Positions 44,392-53,650 are shown, counted from the stretch's first letter. The stretch is DNA of 64,000 nt from M3007 sp964550795 (GCA_964550795.1 CAZKBH010000008.1:41163-105162), one strand, 5' to 3'. Notes: generated by a model from the letters alone, not told the origin. Translations and numbers: made by a program.

Positions 44392-46065
44392 ATGGACAAT
44401 TTAGGACGTATTATACCAAGCGGTTACTTTTTTGACTGTGTTGGAAATAAAATCGGTATTTTCAAACCATTTTTATGGTATTGCATTTTGGCAATCTCAT
44501 TTGCTTCCTGCGAAAAATCATCATTGAACGGAGATCCCCCGACACCTAAATGGAAACACCTGCATAATCTATCTACACAGACTGGCTGGCTTGGTTCAGA
44601 AAATAGTGCCACTATTCCCAATGACCCAATGCTTTTTAGCGGCACACCCCCTGCAAAGATAGACCTAACGCCATACATGCCCCCAGTGGGGAATCAGGGT
44701 AACTTAGGTACATGTGTTGCTTGGGCTTGTGGATACTATCAGCGTACCGCAATGCAAGGCATCCGGAATAATTTGACGGGTAGCCAACTCGCAGATTTCA
44801 GCCGTCAATTTAGCCCAAAAGACCTGTTCTGGTCTATCCCAAATAATAACAAGGGTGCCGACTGCAATGGCACCCATTTTGAATATGCATTGGATCAATT
44901 GCAAAAACGGGGTGTAGCCACTATGCAGACGGTCCCCTACCAGGACCTCGGCAATTGCAGTAGCCTCCCTGTAGCTTCTTGGTCGTCGGAAGCAAACAAC
45001 TATAAAATCCAATCCTATCGCGAACTGCCAATTACCGTGAATGCAATCAAAGCAAAACTTGCTGAAAAACGCCCGCTGGTATTTGGGGCAATCGTCACAG
45101 AGTCTTTTGGCCGCTGGCGTGAAAGCGGTGTGATGCGCAATTCCAGTATATTGGACGGTACCATTTTAGGCGGCCATGCTATGACCATTGTAGGTTACGA
45201 CGATGCGCTTAATGCTTTCCGCATCGTAAACTCATGGGGTAAAGCTTGGGGGGACGGTGGCTATGCATGGGTAGATTACGACTTGATTACCAATACAGAG
45301 TTTACCAATTGTATATTCGCAGCCTATGACGCATCGACTAGTGATCCAGTTAATCCCGGCACATCAGTCAATGGTATAAACATAGCCATGTCTCGCTTAG
45401 AGGACCGGGACAACGGTGTAAGCGATCCTTCAAAACGCCTACTCATCTGGAATCTAAAAAACACTGGCAATACAAGCGTCCAAGCATCCAAAGACTGGCA
45501 TATCCTATATATGTACGTCAACGCCTACGATATAGAGGACTATGGTGTCATTCAACACCAATACATTACCAATGACTATGGAACATCTGGCGAACAAGGT
45601 CCTTACGCTCAAGGCTTAGGCTACTCCTCGAACAATTGGGCGAATGTAACCATTAACCCGGGTGAAACACTTGCGGAGGCGTGGTTCGGCTCTTCCACTG
45701 AGGGGATTGCTACAAATTTCACTATGCCGCCAATCAACGGCTTTTATTACATGGTGATGATCGCCGATGCATTTGAGGATTTGGAAGAAGAATATCTCTA
45801 TGACAACCTATACTTTCTGTACAACAGCTATGGTGGTCCTATTCATTTTATCAATGGAGTTGGGCAGGGATTGAAATCTGAAATCGCAGAAGATCGGACT
45901 AAGATTTATTCAATTTCACACACAGCTGTGAACAAAAACAATCTCAACGCATACCGCCCAGACGAAATAAGACAGTACCTGCTAGAGCGATACCATGCAA
46001 AGCAAATACCTACTGGCATGGGTAATACCGGAGAATTTGTTCCTAGTGGTGCATCTGGCAGGTAA
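44392..46065 (+). CDS. Papain-like (C1) cysteine peptidase lipoprotein
   Basis: A 557-aa predicted lipoprotein (lipobox near Cys40, CILAISFASC), 76 bp downstream of the channel gene. The catalytic apparatus is complete: Gln102 (oxyanion hole) and Cys108 in VGNQGNLGTCVAWA, His262 in GGHAMTIVGYDD and Asn280 in NSWGKAWGDGGYAWV. The fold covers residues about 90-310. The remaining 245 residues form a beta-rich C-terminal part (NTGNTSVQASKDWHILYMYV, NINGVGQG-like turns). It is not a pro-enzyme of standard papain type (no inhibitory N-terminal ERFNIN helix seen). It should act in the periplasm or at the cell surface. Substrate unknown. Confidence 0.85.
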   Translation: MDNLGRIIPSGYFFDCVGNKIGIFKPFLWYCILAISFASCEKSSLNGDPPTPKWKHLHNLSTQTGWLGSENSATIPNDPMLFSGTPPAKIDLTPYMPPVGNQGNLGTCVAWACGYYQRTAMQGIRNNLTGSQLADFSRQFSPKDLFWSIPNNNKGADCNGTHFEYALDQLQKRGVATMQTVPYQDLGNCSSLPVASWSSEANNYKIQSYRELPITVNAIKAKLAEKRPLVFGAIVTESFGRWRESGVMRNSSILDGTILGGHAMTIVGYDDALNAFRIVNSWGKAWGDGGYAWVDYDLITNTEFTNCIFAAYDASTSDPVNPGTSVNGINIAMSRLEDRDNGVSDPSKRLLIWNLKNTGNTSVQASKDWHILYMYVNAYDIEDYGVIQHQYITNDYGTSGEQGPYAQGLGYSSNNWANVTINPGETLAEAWFGSSTEGIATNFTMPPINGFYYMVMIADAFEDLEEEYLYDNLYFLYNSYGGPIHFINGVGQGLKSEIAEDRTKIYSISHTAVNKNNLNAYRPDEIRQYLLERYHAKQIPTGMGNTGEFVPSGASGR

Positions 46066-46284
46066 TGTATTGATTGGGAGACAGATTTAGATTTTCAAGG
46101 CAGGAGGAGGCACCTAGTAAGTCAGGCTTCGTACTCTGGTCGAAGTAGAAGCGGTGTGCGAATCTTTTTAGAAAAAAGATGCCCCGCCTGCTGGGTACCA
46201 AATCCCCTAGTTCAATACTAATGGTAATGTTATGGATTTGCACGATGCGCCATTATCATGCTTTTACAAAAAAAACGTTACACA
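46066..46284. other. 219-bp intergenic gap inside the operon
   Basis: No gene or clear terminator. A TAATGGTAATGTTATGG stretch near 46218 precedes the next start. Transcription probably continues through or restarts here. Confidence 0.35.
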
Positions 46285-48237
46285 ATGAAATCTACAACCA
46301 CCTTTCTCTTCGCCTTTACCCTCCTCTTGCTGTCTGCTCCTGAGCTATTGGCTCAACACGCCAAAGCACCTGTTCCTGATCAGGATCTAATGGAGAGCAG
46401 CCCCGCAGCCACCTCCTCTGGCACACAATATGCCCCCCTCGCCGGGGTGATTGTACCCGGAGAAAACCCCAGCCCTTGGATGCGTCTCATCGAGACTAAA
46501 AGCATACATGACCAGACCAACCCGCTTAACTCGAACGAAGTGGCTGGTCTTGATCTACTCAAACAGTTGGACTTGACGAATCCTGAATCGGCAGGCTTGG
46601 GGCCTCAGGCCAACGTGGAGGAGTTCTCCGGTGCCAACCCTGTGGTGGTGTCCGGCTTCAACGCTACGGCGCTCAACGGCGGAATACCACCCGACAATAC
46701 CATTGCCATTTCCAATGGTGGGTATATTCTCTCGGCTATGAATAGCAGGGTGGCTGTGTACAATACTAGTGGCACTCAATTGCTTTCGGCATCCCTCTAC
46801 GATTTTTTTAAAGGCAGCAACTATGGTGTTAGTAATCATTTTTTCGACCCTGTGGTAATCTATGATAGCGGTTCCGACCGATTTGTTTTAGTTTGTTTGG
46901 TGGGCAATCATCCTACCACCTCGAAAGTTTTGGTCGCGTTTTCAAAGACAAATAACCCCGCGCAGGCCTGGAATATTTACTACCTCACGGGCAACCCACT
47001 AAACAACAACTGTTGGCTTGATTACCCCCGGGTGGGAGTTTCTAACAACGAAGTGTATGTTACGGGCAATCTATACAATGTTAATAATCAATACAATCAA
47101 GCCCTCATTTATCAAATCACCAAATCAGGTGGATACAATGGCAATACTTCGCTCCAATGGCAATATTGGTACAATATCACCGGATCACCACAAACTATTA
47201 TGCCGCTTTCCTGGGGTGGTCAGGGCAATTATGGCCCCGGGTGCTACCTGGTAGCCCATGCCACCAACAGCAGTTCCAAAACCCTTCTATTTAGTCTTAC
47301 CAAAGACTTGACCGCCAGCGACGAAAAACTTGTCAAATACGACATTCCAACTCCAACATTCCAACAGGGCTACCATGCCTATCAAAAAAACACCTCTGAA
47401 CGGCTCGACTCCGGCGACCCACGCATTCAAAGCGGCTTTTATCAGGATGGGATTGCACACTACGTCTTTGCAGCCAGATATAACAGCACCGCTTGGACGG
47501 GCGTGCATTACCACCGCATCAATGTAAGCTCCAAAGCACTAACTACTCGCCAAATAGGTGCCTCCAATTGGGACTTTGCCTGGCCTTCAGTGGCGTGGTC
47601 GGGCACTTCAACGAATAATAAATCGGCCATGATCAGTTTCCTGTACAGCAGCACAACGGTGTTTCCAAGTGCCGCAGTTGTAGAAGTGGATAACTCCAAT
47701 ATCGTGTCGCCCAACTCGATAATCTTTGGCGCTGGCACGAACATGGTTAATCTGGATAACAAAACGTGGTCTCGATGGGGCGATTACTCGGGTATTGCCC
47801 GCAAGAAGAATACGACGACAGCACCACGCTTGTGGACGGCAGCCTGCATTGGAGGTGGTACGAATCAAAAATACGCCACCCGAATCGCACAAATCCGCCC
47901 GGGAGGTAGCGGGTTCGACGATGAAGAGATCGAAGAACGTTCAATTCCTGAAGGCAATTCGCCTTCCTTTGCCGCTGAAGTGTCACTGTTCCCTAATCCG
48001 GCGGCCGCTGGAGAGCCTTTCAGCCTCGACTTCCTGTTGGAACAAAAAACCCTGGTGCGGGTAGATATTTTTACCTCAGATGGTCGGCTCGTGCACACCT
48101 TGCTGGAGGACGCAGTGAAGCCTGGCGAAACACGGATTACGTTCAATCGCCAAGCCCTAGAGCCGGGTGCATACTTGGTACGCGTGACGGCTGAGGGAAA
48201 GCCTTTAAAGACGGTGAAACTGTTGGTGTCGCCTTGA
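46285..48237 (+). CDS. T9SS-exported beta-propeller-like protein
   Basis: About 650 residues from the ATG at 46285 (MKSTTTFLFAFTLLLLSAPE), a signal peptide with a C-terminal type A sorting domain (VSLFPNPAAAGEPFSLDFLL, VRVDIFTSDGRLVHTLLEDA, GAYLVRVTAEGKPLKTVKLL). The middle contains repeated observation-like motifs (PPDNTIAISNGGYILSAMNS, FDPVVIYDSGSDRFVLVCLV, WLDYPRVGVSNNEVYVTGNL, WSRWGDYSGIARK), probably a propeller. It is secreted through T9SS and attached to the surface. Gene order places it inside the accessory operon, so it may be the exported product or effector of the system. Confidence 0.82.
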   Translation: MKSTTTFLFAFTLLLLSAPELLAQHAKAPVPDQDLMESSPAATSSGTQYAPLAGVIVPGENPSPWMRLIETKSIHDQTNPLNSNEVAGLDLLKQLDLTNPESAGLGPQANVEEFSGANPVVVSGFNATALNGGIPPDNTIAISNGGYILSAMNSRVAVYNTSGTQLLSASLYDFFKGSNYGVSNHFFDPVVIYDSGSDRFVLVCLVGNHPTTSKVLVAFSKTNNPAQAWNIYYLTGNPLNNNCWLDYPRVGVSNNEVYVTGNLYNVNNQYNQALIYQITKSGGYNGNTSLQWQYWYNITGSPQTIMPLSWGGQGNYGPGCYLVAHATNSSSKTLLFSLTKDLTASDEKLVKYDIPTPTFQQGYHAYQKNTSERLDSGDPRIQSGFYQDGIAHYVFAARYNSTAWTGVHYHRINVSSKALTTRQIGASNWDFAWPSVAWSGTSTNNKSAMISFLYSSTTVFPSAAVVEVDNSNIVSPNSIIFGAGTNMVNLDNKTWSRWGDYSGIARKKNTTTAPRLWTAACIGGGTNQKYATRIAQIRPGGSGFDDEEIEERSIPEGNSPSFAAEVSLFPNPAAAGEPFSLDFLLEQKTLVRVDIFTSDGRLVHTLLEDAVKPGETRITFNRQALEPGAYLVRVTAEGKPLKTVKLLVSP

Positions 48238-48250
48238 TTTTTAGTACACC

Positions 48251-48291
48251 TTGAGAAGTGACAATTTTTGAAAAAAAGTGTCACTTCTCAA
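48251..48291. terminator. Hairpin between T9SS protein and small lipoprotein genes
   Basis: TTGAGAAGTGACA (48251-48263) is the exact complement of TGTCACTTCTCAA (48279-48291) around a 15-base loop. It lies 13 bp after the stop codon. There is no T-run beyond the stem, so it may be an RNA processing or attenuation hairpin inside the operon. Confidence 0.6.
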
Positions 48292-48305
48292 ATCCAACCA
48301 ATCGC

Positions 48306-48866
48306 ATGCAAAGGAAATTCTTCATCATGTTCCCCATACTTCTGTTGTTGAGCAGCATTTTCAGTGCTTGTGATCCGGCCACTTGGGATGCCTTGGCTCA
48401 AGGGTTGGAAACATACAACCAACAACAAACAAACATCAGCAATACTTCCCAAGCAGGAACCACTTTTCGAGTCAGTGCAATCGCAGAGTTTGATTGGATC
48501 AAGGGTAACTACGATTGGATTGCTCCGAGCAAACAACGTCTGTTACAATCTCAATTTGTATTCCACGGTGATGGGAGCTTCACCTATGTACTGCCTTATG
48601 ACAATACTACAACCTATCGCCTATATGGTGCTTGGTCGTTCAACGATGATGGTGAGCGCATTTTTCAGGGCTCCACAGGCTCAAGTAATGGTGCCGGAAG
48701 CAGCACCAGTATATTGATTAGTGGTCGAACTTATGCGTACGCGGGACAAACCAGAGCGACCATAACTTATGCATCGGGAGCCAATTATTATGCCAAAGTC
48801 AACAACGCAGAATTTACCAACAACGCATCCAAGCGCTTCAACGCTAAAGTTGTTCTGGTGAGATAG
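48306..48866 (+). CDS. Small lipoprotein of unknown function
   Basis: A 186-aa lipoprotein (from ATG 48306, MQRKFFIMFPILLLLSSIFS, lipobox SIFSAC). The mature part has a beta-sandwich or lipocalin-like feel (RLLQSQFVFHGDGSFTYVLP, RLYGAWSFNDDGERIFQGST). It is 69 bp after the T9SS gene and 65 bp before the CHAT gene. No family recognised. Could be a regulatory or anchoring subunit of the system. Confidence 0.6.
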   Translation: MQRKFFIMFPILLLLSSIFSACDPATWDALAQGLETYNQQQTNISNTSQAGTTFRVSAIAEFDWIKGNYDWIAPSKQRLLQSQFVFHGDGSFTYVLPYDNTTTYRLYGAWSFNDDGERIFQGSTGSSNGAGSSTSILISGRTYAYAGQTRATITYASGANYYAKVNNAEFTNNASKRFNAKVVLVR

Positions 48867-48931
48867 AATCATTGCGCATAGTCGGGCATAGGTGGGGCAG
48901 CCTACCTACTCAAAACGAAATCATCTGTCAA

Positions 48932-51808
48932 ATGAAGTTTTTACCCACCCTCTTTGCGCTCATATTTTGCCCCATTTTTTTAGCTGCTACTCCAATAGAT
49001 TCCCTTGCTGAAAGTATGTTGGCGCGGGCCGAGCGGTTCATCAGTATCGTCCAATTTGACTCAGCAACTGCCTGTGGACACAGACTGCTGGCCTATGCAC
49101 GACATAAATCTTTGCCGCAATACCAGGCATCGGCATGGTCCATTTTGGGTATAGCATCTTATAACAACAATCAGGCAACAGAAGCCTTGACACATTTTGA
49201 CAGTGCGCTGAACATCCGCCGCCGACATCTCGGCAGCGAACACGAGGAGGTGTTAAGGTCATTGTCCAACATAGCAGCGGTACTGACAGATTTGATGGGC
49301 GATTTCGATGCTGCATTGGTGCGATTAGAGGAGGCTGCGCAAATTTGCAAAATGCGAAAAGACGGGTGCGAAGAAAAGCTTCTTGGATTGCTATACAACA
49401 ACCTGGGAAATGTCCATACAGATCGTGGGAACTACGAGCTGGCCGAGCAATACTTTCTGCAATCGTATGCAATTAGATCGAAGTACCCAACTGATCCTAA
49501 GTTCAAATTTGCATCGTTACTGAATAACCTCGGCAGTTTAAAAATAGAGACGGGACATCTGGCTGCTGCTCAGGATTATCTGCATAGGAGTGAGGCGCTG
49601 TACTTACAATGGAACAGCGGGAAACCCACTGTTGATCTGATAGAAATTTGGCAAAACCTTGGAACTATTGCAAACTTTGAACACCGCTTTTCAGAGGCAA
49701 AAGCCCTGTTTAGACGTGCGCTACAACTGGGGAAAGAACAGGCAGACGATCTGTATCTCGAGTTCGGAGGCATCAACTACAACTTGGGTGCCACTTTGTT
49801 TAAAGAAGATTCGCTGGATGCTGCCGAGATTCACTACCGCATCGCCATCAATTTTTGGGAAACCAACTTTGGCTTTCACCCCAATCAGACATCTGCATTA
49901 TTGGGTTTGGGTTTAATAAACGTCAAACGCGGGAAAGTTGATGCAGCTATTGCTCAATTTCTGGAAGCCGAAAAGCTTGATGAGGCCAACTTTCCCCCAA
50001 AACATATCCGCCGAGCGAATACTTATAAAACCATTGGCAATTTCTACCACAATCGGGGAGAATACAATCAGGCTCGTACCTATTACCTTAAACAACTCAA
50101 GGCACTTGGCTTGGAAGAACCTCGTGTGGTTGCTTTAGCCTCTGCTCAGCCATCTTACTTGCTTCTAGCTGGCCTGACAGATTTGGGGAAACTCCATTAT
50201 GATGTATTCAAGAATACCCAAGATACGGTAAATCTCAATACGGCACTTCGAGTATTTGCATTAGGAGACTCTATAATGGACCGGCTCCGCGAAATGAGGC
50301 TGAGTTTTGCAGAGCAAAAAGAGTTGCTTCGGGATGCCAGAAGGATTGCGGAATGGGCGATGCATGCCGAAATAGCAAAGTATGGAAGTCATACCGAACA
50401 TACCTTCGCACGTTCAGAAGAAACCCGTGCACTCAACCTATATGGTAAATTCCGGGAAGATGCCGCTATACACTATGCGGGTGTGCCTGACTCACTCACC
50501 GCGAAATACCGAAGTCTGCAACACGAAATTGCACGGGCAGAGATACTATTGAAGGAAACGCCGTCTGGTGATTCGAGGTATTTTGACGCCCAAGGAAAGC
50601 TGGCAGTACTCAGGCAAAATTTGGCTCAGGTTAAATCCCAACTGGCCCAATTTGACCAATACTTCAAATTTCGTTTCGGCACACCCACAGCTTCCTTACA
50701 AGACGTGCAACATAAAATTCTCCGCCCAGGAGAGACTATGGTCCATTATTTTGTGGGGGACAGTACCATTTTCATTTTTACCCTCAGCAAAGACCGATAT
50801 GAAACGCAGGTCATTCCGCTCGATTTTCAATTAGAGAAGAAAGTACAGGAGATGTGGCGGGGCATTACATTGCCCTATTCTACAGATACTTACGACGAAG
50901 CAATATGGGTATCTGCCCAAACTGCCTACGAACAAAATGCGTTGGATTTGTACCGCCGACTAATTCTACCACTCCAACTAGGGATGGAAGACTCTGTACT
51001 TATCGTAGTGCCAGACGGCATATTATGGCTGCTTCCTTTTGATGCCATGTTGACCCAGGAACCTGAGGAATCGGGCGCTTTCAATACCTACCCATACCTC
51101 TTGAAAAAACATTGCATCAGTTTTGCCTACTCCGCCACATTACTGCGCGAAGCTTCCACCCGCTCATCTAAGCAAACCAAGACAAAACCCCTGCTTGCTT
51201 GTGCCCCTTTCAATCAGCCAATTCCAACCAATAGTCCAAACGCCAAGCGAAAATTTGGCCATTTACCTGAATCAGGATGGGAGGCCACCGAGGCCAGGCG
51301 GCTGCTCGGGGGCGATATTTTGCTTGGACAGGCAGCTACCAAAGATGCTTTTCTGTCGCTGATATCGCAATACCGAATAGTGCTGTTTTCTACTCACGGT
51401 CAAGCTGGCGACGATGGATATGTTGCATTTTTCCCTGAAAAAGACCGCCCTGAGGAAAAGAGCCTGCTATTCATTTCAGAGGTCTATAATCTTCAGATAA
51501 CTGCGGATTTAGTATTATTCAGTGCCTGTGAAACAGCCCTCGGCAAGATGGAACCCGGGGAAGGACTGGTCAGTATCGCACGCGCATTCAGTTATGCTGG
51601 TGCGCGGGGCTTGGTGACAACACTATGGAGTGTAAACGACTATTCAAACAGTCGAATCACGGTAGCGATGCTTGATTATATTAAACAAGGTAAAATAGCT
51701 CAACAAGCACTCTGTAAAGCCAAACGTGATTGGCTGAACTCACCAACTTCGGAAGCGTGTCACCCTTGGTTTTGGGCTGGTGTTGTGGGGTTGGGGGTGC
51801 TTCGCTGA
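48932..51808 (+). CDS. Exported TPR-CHAT cysteine protease (caspase-like)
   Basis: A 958-aa protein from ATG 48932 (MKFLPTLFALIFCPIFLAAT, signal peptide). Residues 40-430 hold tandem TPRs (ALTHFDSALNIRRRHLGSEH, GNYELAEQYFLQSYAIRSKY, NRGEYNQARTYYLKQLKALG). A helical linker follows. The C-terminal CHAT domain (about 660-950) has catalytic His822 (FSTHG) and Cys866 (SACETAL), then GEGLVSIARAFSYAGARGLV and SVNDYSNSRITVAML. Such proteins act as site-specific proteases in bacterial signalling and defence. Here the signal peptide places it outside the cytoplasm, unlike Csx29. It ends the plus-strand operon. Confidence 0.88.
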   Translation: MKFLPTLFALIFCPIFLAATPIDSLAESMLARAERFISIVQFDSATACGHRLLAYARHKSLPQYQASAWSILGIASYNNNQATEALTHFDSALNIRRRHLGSEHEEVLRSLSNIAAVLTDLMGDFDAALVRLEEAAQICKMRKDGCEEKLLGLLYNNLGNVHTDRGNYELAEQYFLQSYAIRSKYPTDPKFKFASLLNNLGSLKIETGHLAAAQDYLHRSEALYLQWNSGKPTVDLIEIWQNLGTIANFEHRFSEAKALFRRALQLGKEQADDLYLEFGGINYNLGATLFKEDSLDAAEIHYRIAINFWETNFGFHPNQTSALLGLGLINVKRGKVDAAIAQFLEAEKLDEANFPPKHIRRANTYKTIGNFYHNRGEYNQARTYYLKQLKALGLEEPRVVALASAQPSYLLLAGLTDLGKLHYDVFKNTQDTVNLNTALRVFALGDSIMDRLREMRLSFAEQKELLRDARRIAEWAMHAEIAKYGSHTEHTFARSEETRALNLYGKFREDAAIHYAGVPDSLTAKYRSLQHEIARAEILLKETPSGDSRYFDAQGKLAVLRQNLAQVKSQLAQFDQYFKFRFGTPTASLQDVQHKILRPGETMVHYFVGDSTIFIFTLSKDRYETQVIPLDFQLEKKVQEMWRGITLPYSTDTYDEAIWVSAQTAYEQNALDLYRRLILPLQLGMEDSVLIVVPDGILWLLPFDAMLTQEPEESGAFNTYPYLLKKHCISFAYSATLLREASTRSSKQTKTKPLLACAPFNQPIPTNSPNAKRKFGHLPESGWEATEARRLLGGDILLGQAATKDAFLSLISQYRIVLFSTHGQAGDDGYVAFFPEKDRPEEKSLLFISEVYNLQITADLVLFSACETALGKMEPGEGLVSIARAFSYAGARGLVTTLWSVNDYSNSRITVAMLDYIKQGKIAQQALCKAKRDWLNSPTSEACHPWFWAGVVGLGVLR

Positions 51809-51834
51809 TTTTGAATCTAAATGCCGATGAAGTA

Positions 51835-51993
51835 AGTACCGATGAAATAATAACCTCCCGATTTGGAGGGCCAAATTTGCTGTCATTTTGCGTTGCTCGA
51901 AAGTTGCGTAGCCCCACTATGCGCCTTTCTCGCGCCTTAACTGACACCAAATTTCTCACCTCCAAATCGGCAGGTTATTATTTCATCGGTACT
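51835..51993. repeat. 159-bp inverted repeat (35-bp arms) between convergent CHAT and anti-sigma genes
   Basis: The left arm (51835-51869, beginning AGTACCGATGAAATAATAAC) is the reverse complement of 51959-51993 except one base (C versus G). The interior (ATTTGCTGTCA, and GCTCGAAAGTTGCGTAG against GCGCGAGAAAGGCGCATAG) is also partly self-complementary. It can fold as one long hairpin, may end both convergent transcripts, and has the structure of a MITE. Confidence 0.8.
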
Positions 51994-52003
51994 AAGTGGG
52001 CCT

Positions 52004-52948
52004 CTAATAATTATCCGGCATAGTATTCTGCACCATCTCTTTCCATTTTTCGGCCTTTTTGCGCAAGCTCGGCGAGGAATCGCTTTGCAGCATTAAGGTT
52101 ATCTCCCGTAGATAATCCTCTTGTCCATCTGGGTACTGAGCGAAATAGCACATGACCATATTCCAGCGAGCATCTATTCCAAAGCGCTTATTGTCAATGA
52201 GTGCTCTGAATGCCTTTGCGGCTTCTGGATAACGTTTGGCCCCAAAAAGTGCATGGCCTTTAATGTAAAGCACCTCCGCATCGGATTGATCGGCTTGTTT
52301 AATCCAGCTAAGTGTCAAAGCGAAGTTCTTTTCCCCCAGTGCTGTAATGGCCTCTTTTTTGGCAATCGTGGAAGAAAGTGTATCTCCTTCAACGTTCCCT
52401 CTATAGTTTTTAAATTGAGGTTTAGCATAACCCTCGTCTAAATGGATCAATGTTTGGACGCTTGCTAATAGCTTCGGCAGCGGATCATTGGCTTTTTTGG
52501 GGGATCCTTTTTGGGGTGTCACTTCATCCGAACTTGCAACTGGAATTGCCTCCTGACTGGTCGAATCTAGCCTGTAAGGCACTCTATGCTGGCCTTCAGT
52601 ACCTTGCTTGCCTTCTGTTGAACCACTAATAATTCTATACCCCCCCCAAAGCAAAAGCCCTACCGCAAATATTCCTATCCCAAACCGCCATGCCGACCCT
52701 TTCTGGGGCAACATCACTTCAGTTGCCGGCGCTTCAGGCACCTCTTGTCGCCACCTCTTCAGTTTCGCTCGCAAATCCTGCTCACGCTGTCGTTGCATTG
52801 CAGCCCGCACCAAACGTTCGTCTTCCAGGGCGGCTTCCAGGGTTGGGTCTGCCTGCATTTGTTGTTCAAAAGCAATGGTTTCTGCCTCGGTCATCCGGCC
52901 GTCCAGGTATCGCTCTATTGCTAGGCTTTTGAGTTCGTCGTTGTCCAT
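52004..52948 (-). CDS. Anti-sigma-factor-like membrane protein with periplasmic TPR
   Basis: A 314-aa protein. Residues 1-50 (SLAIERYLDGRMTEAETIAF) are like the anti-sigma domain of ECF regulators but without zinc-binding cysteines. One membrane helix at about 87-105 (FGIGIFAVGLLLWGGYRIIS) divides it from a C-terminal TPR-like part (KNFALTLSWIKQADQSDAEV, GAKRYPEAAKAFRALIDN). Encoded 7 bp downstream of the sigma-factor gene, it probably controls that sigma factor in response to something in the periplasm. Convergent with the CHAT protease gene. Confidence 0.75.
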   Translation of the reverse strand: MDNDELKSLAIERYLDGRMTEAETIAFEQQMQADPTLEAALEDERLVRAAMQRQREQDLRAKLKRWRQEVPEAPATEVMLPQKGSAWRFGIGIFAVGLLLWGGYRIISGSTEGKQGTEGQHRVPYRLDSTSQEAIPVASSDEVTPQKGSPKKANDPLPKLLASVQTLIHLDEGYAKPQFKNYRGNVEGDTLSSTIAKKEAITALGEKNFALTLSWIKQADQSDAEVLYIKGHALFGAKRYPEAAKAFRALIDNKRFGIDARWNMVMCYFAQYPDGQEDYLREITLMLQSDSSPSLRKKAEKWKEMVQNTMPDNY

Positions 52949-52955
52949 GATACTA

Positions 52956-53549
52956 TTAATCCTTTTTGGTGATTTGGGCGTAGCGTGGGTGTTTCTTCAA
53001 GTGTTCCAACAAATATCCGCGAAAACGATCCACATATTTCTTAGCAATGTTCTCATTGGACAGTTCAAAGTCGGCTGCGATTTCTTTCATTGATTTGTTG
53101 CCAAAGTATTTGGCTAGCAGGATTTCTCGTTGGCGGTCCTCTAATTGTGCCAGACCATAGTCGAGCAGTTCATGGATAGCTTCTTTTTCCAGAGGGTCTG
53201 AATCCGCGATATCTATCAATTCAAATTCGATATTTGAAAGCGGCTGTGTGGGATGTTTTACTTTGTATCGCTGAAACCATTGGTTTTTCGCTATAGTAAA
53301 AAAATAGGACATCAGTTTGCTGCGCTTCTCAAAAGCGTGTCGCTGTAAGTTTTGAACGAGAAAAATAACCGCATCATCAAAAATTTCCTCCGCATCTTCA
53401 AATGTGCCATTCATGCGCAGCACAAATCGCTTGACCTGATTGAACGGTTCGGGGTCATTTATAAAGAAAGCCTGCAATGCCCTGTCCTGCGCCGCCATAT
53501 CACCCCGAAGCGCCTCCAAGAGCTCTTCCTCTGTCATTTTGCTTTTCAT
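52956..53549 (-). CDS. ECF-type RNA polymerase sigma factor
   Basis: A 197-aa sigma-70 family factor with region 2 at about 40-115 (FEDAEEIFDDAVIFLV, SYFFTIAKNQWFQRYK) and region 4 near 140-180 (LEDRQREILLAKYFGNKSMK, EIAADFELSNENIAKKYVDR). Length fits an ECF factor. Its region 4 carries a normal HTH. With the anti-sigma-like gene it may control the surface operon next door, or genes elsewhere. The start ATG at 53549 is 108 bp downstream of a -7 box inside a repeated module shared with the peroxiredoxin gene. Confidence 0.85.
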   Translation of the reverse strand: MKSKMTEEELLEALRGDMAAQDRALQAFFINDPEPFNQVKRFVLRMNGTFEDAEEIFDDAVIFLVQNLQRHAFEKRSKLMSYFFTIAKNQWFQRYKVKHPTQPLSNIEFELIDIADSDPLEKEAIHELLDYGLAQLEDRQREILLAKYFGNKSMKEIAADFELSNENIAKKYVDRFRGYLLEHLKKHPRYAQITKKD

Positions 53550-53650
53550 TAGTTGCAGGATTCATGGTTTGGTGTACAGAAAAGCCTGATAAACATTGAG
53601 TTATATACATGCGTTCAGCATGTTCAAGCCCAAAGGCATCAAGGAATGTC

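Noticed and set aside
48932..51808. TPR-CHAT as Csx29 of a type III-E CRISPR system
   Set aside because: No Cas7-11, Cas1 or repeats are present, and the protein has a signal peptide.
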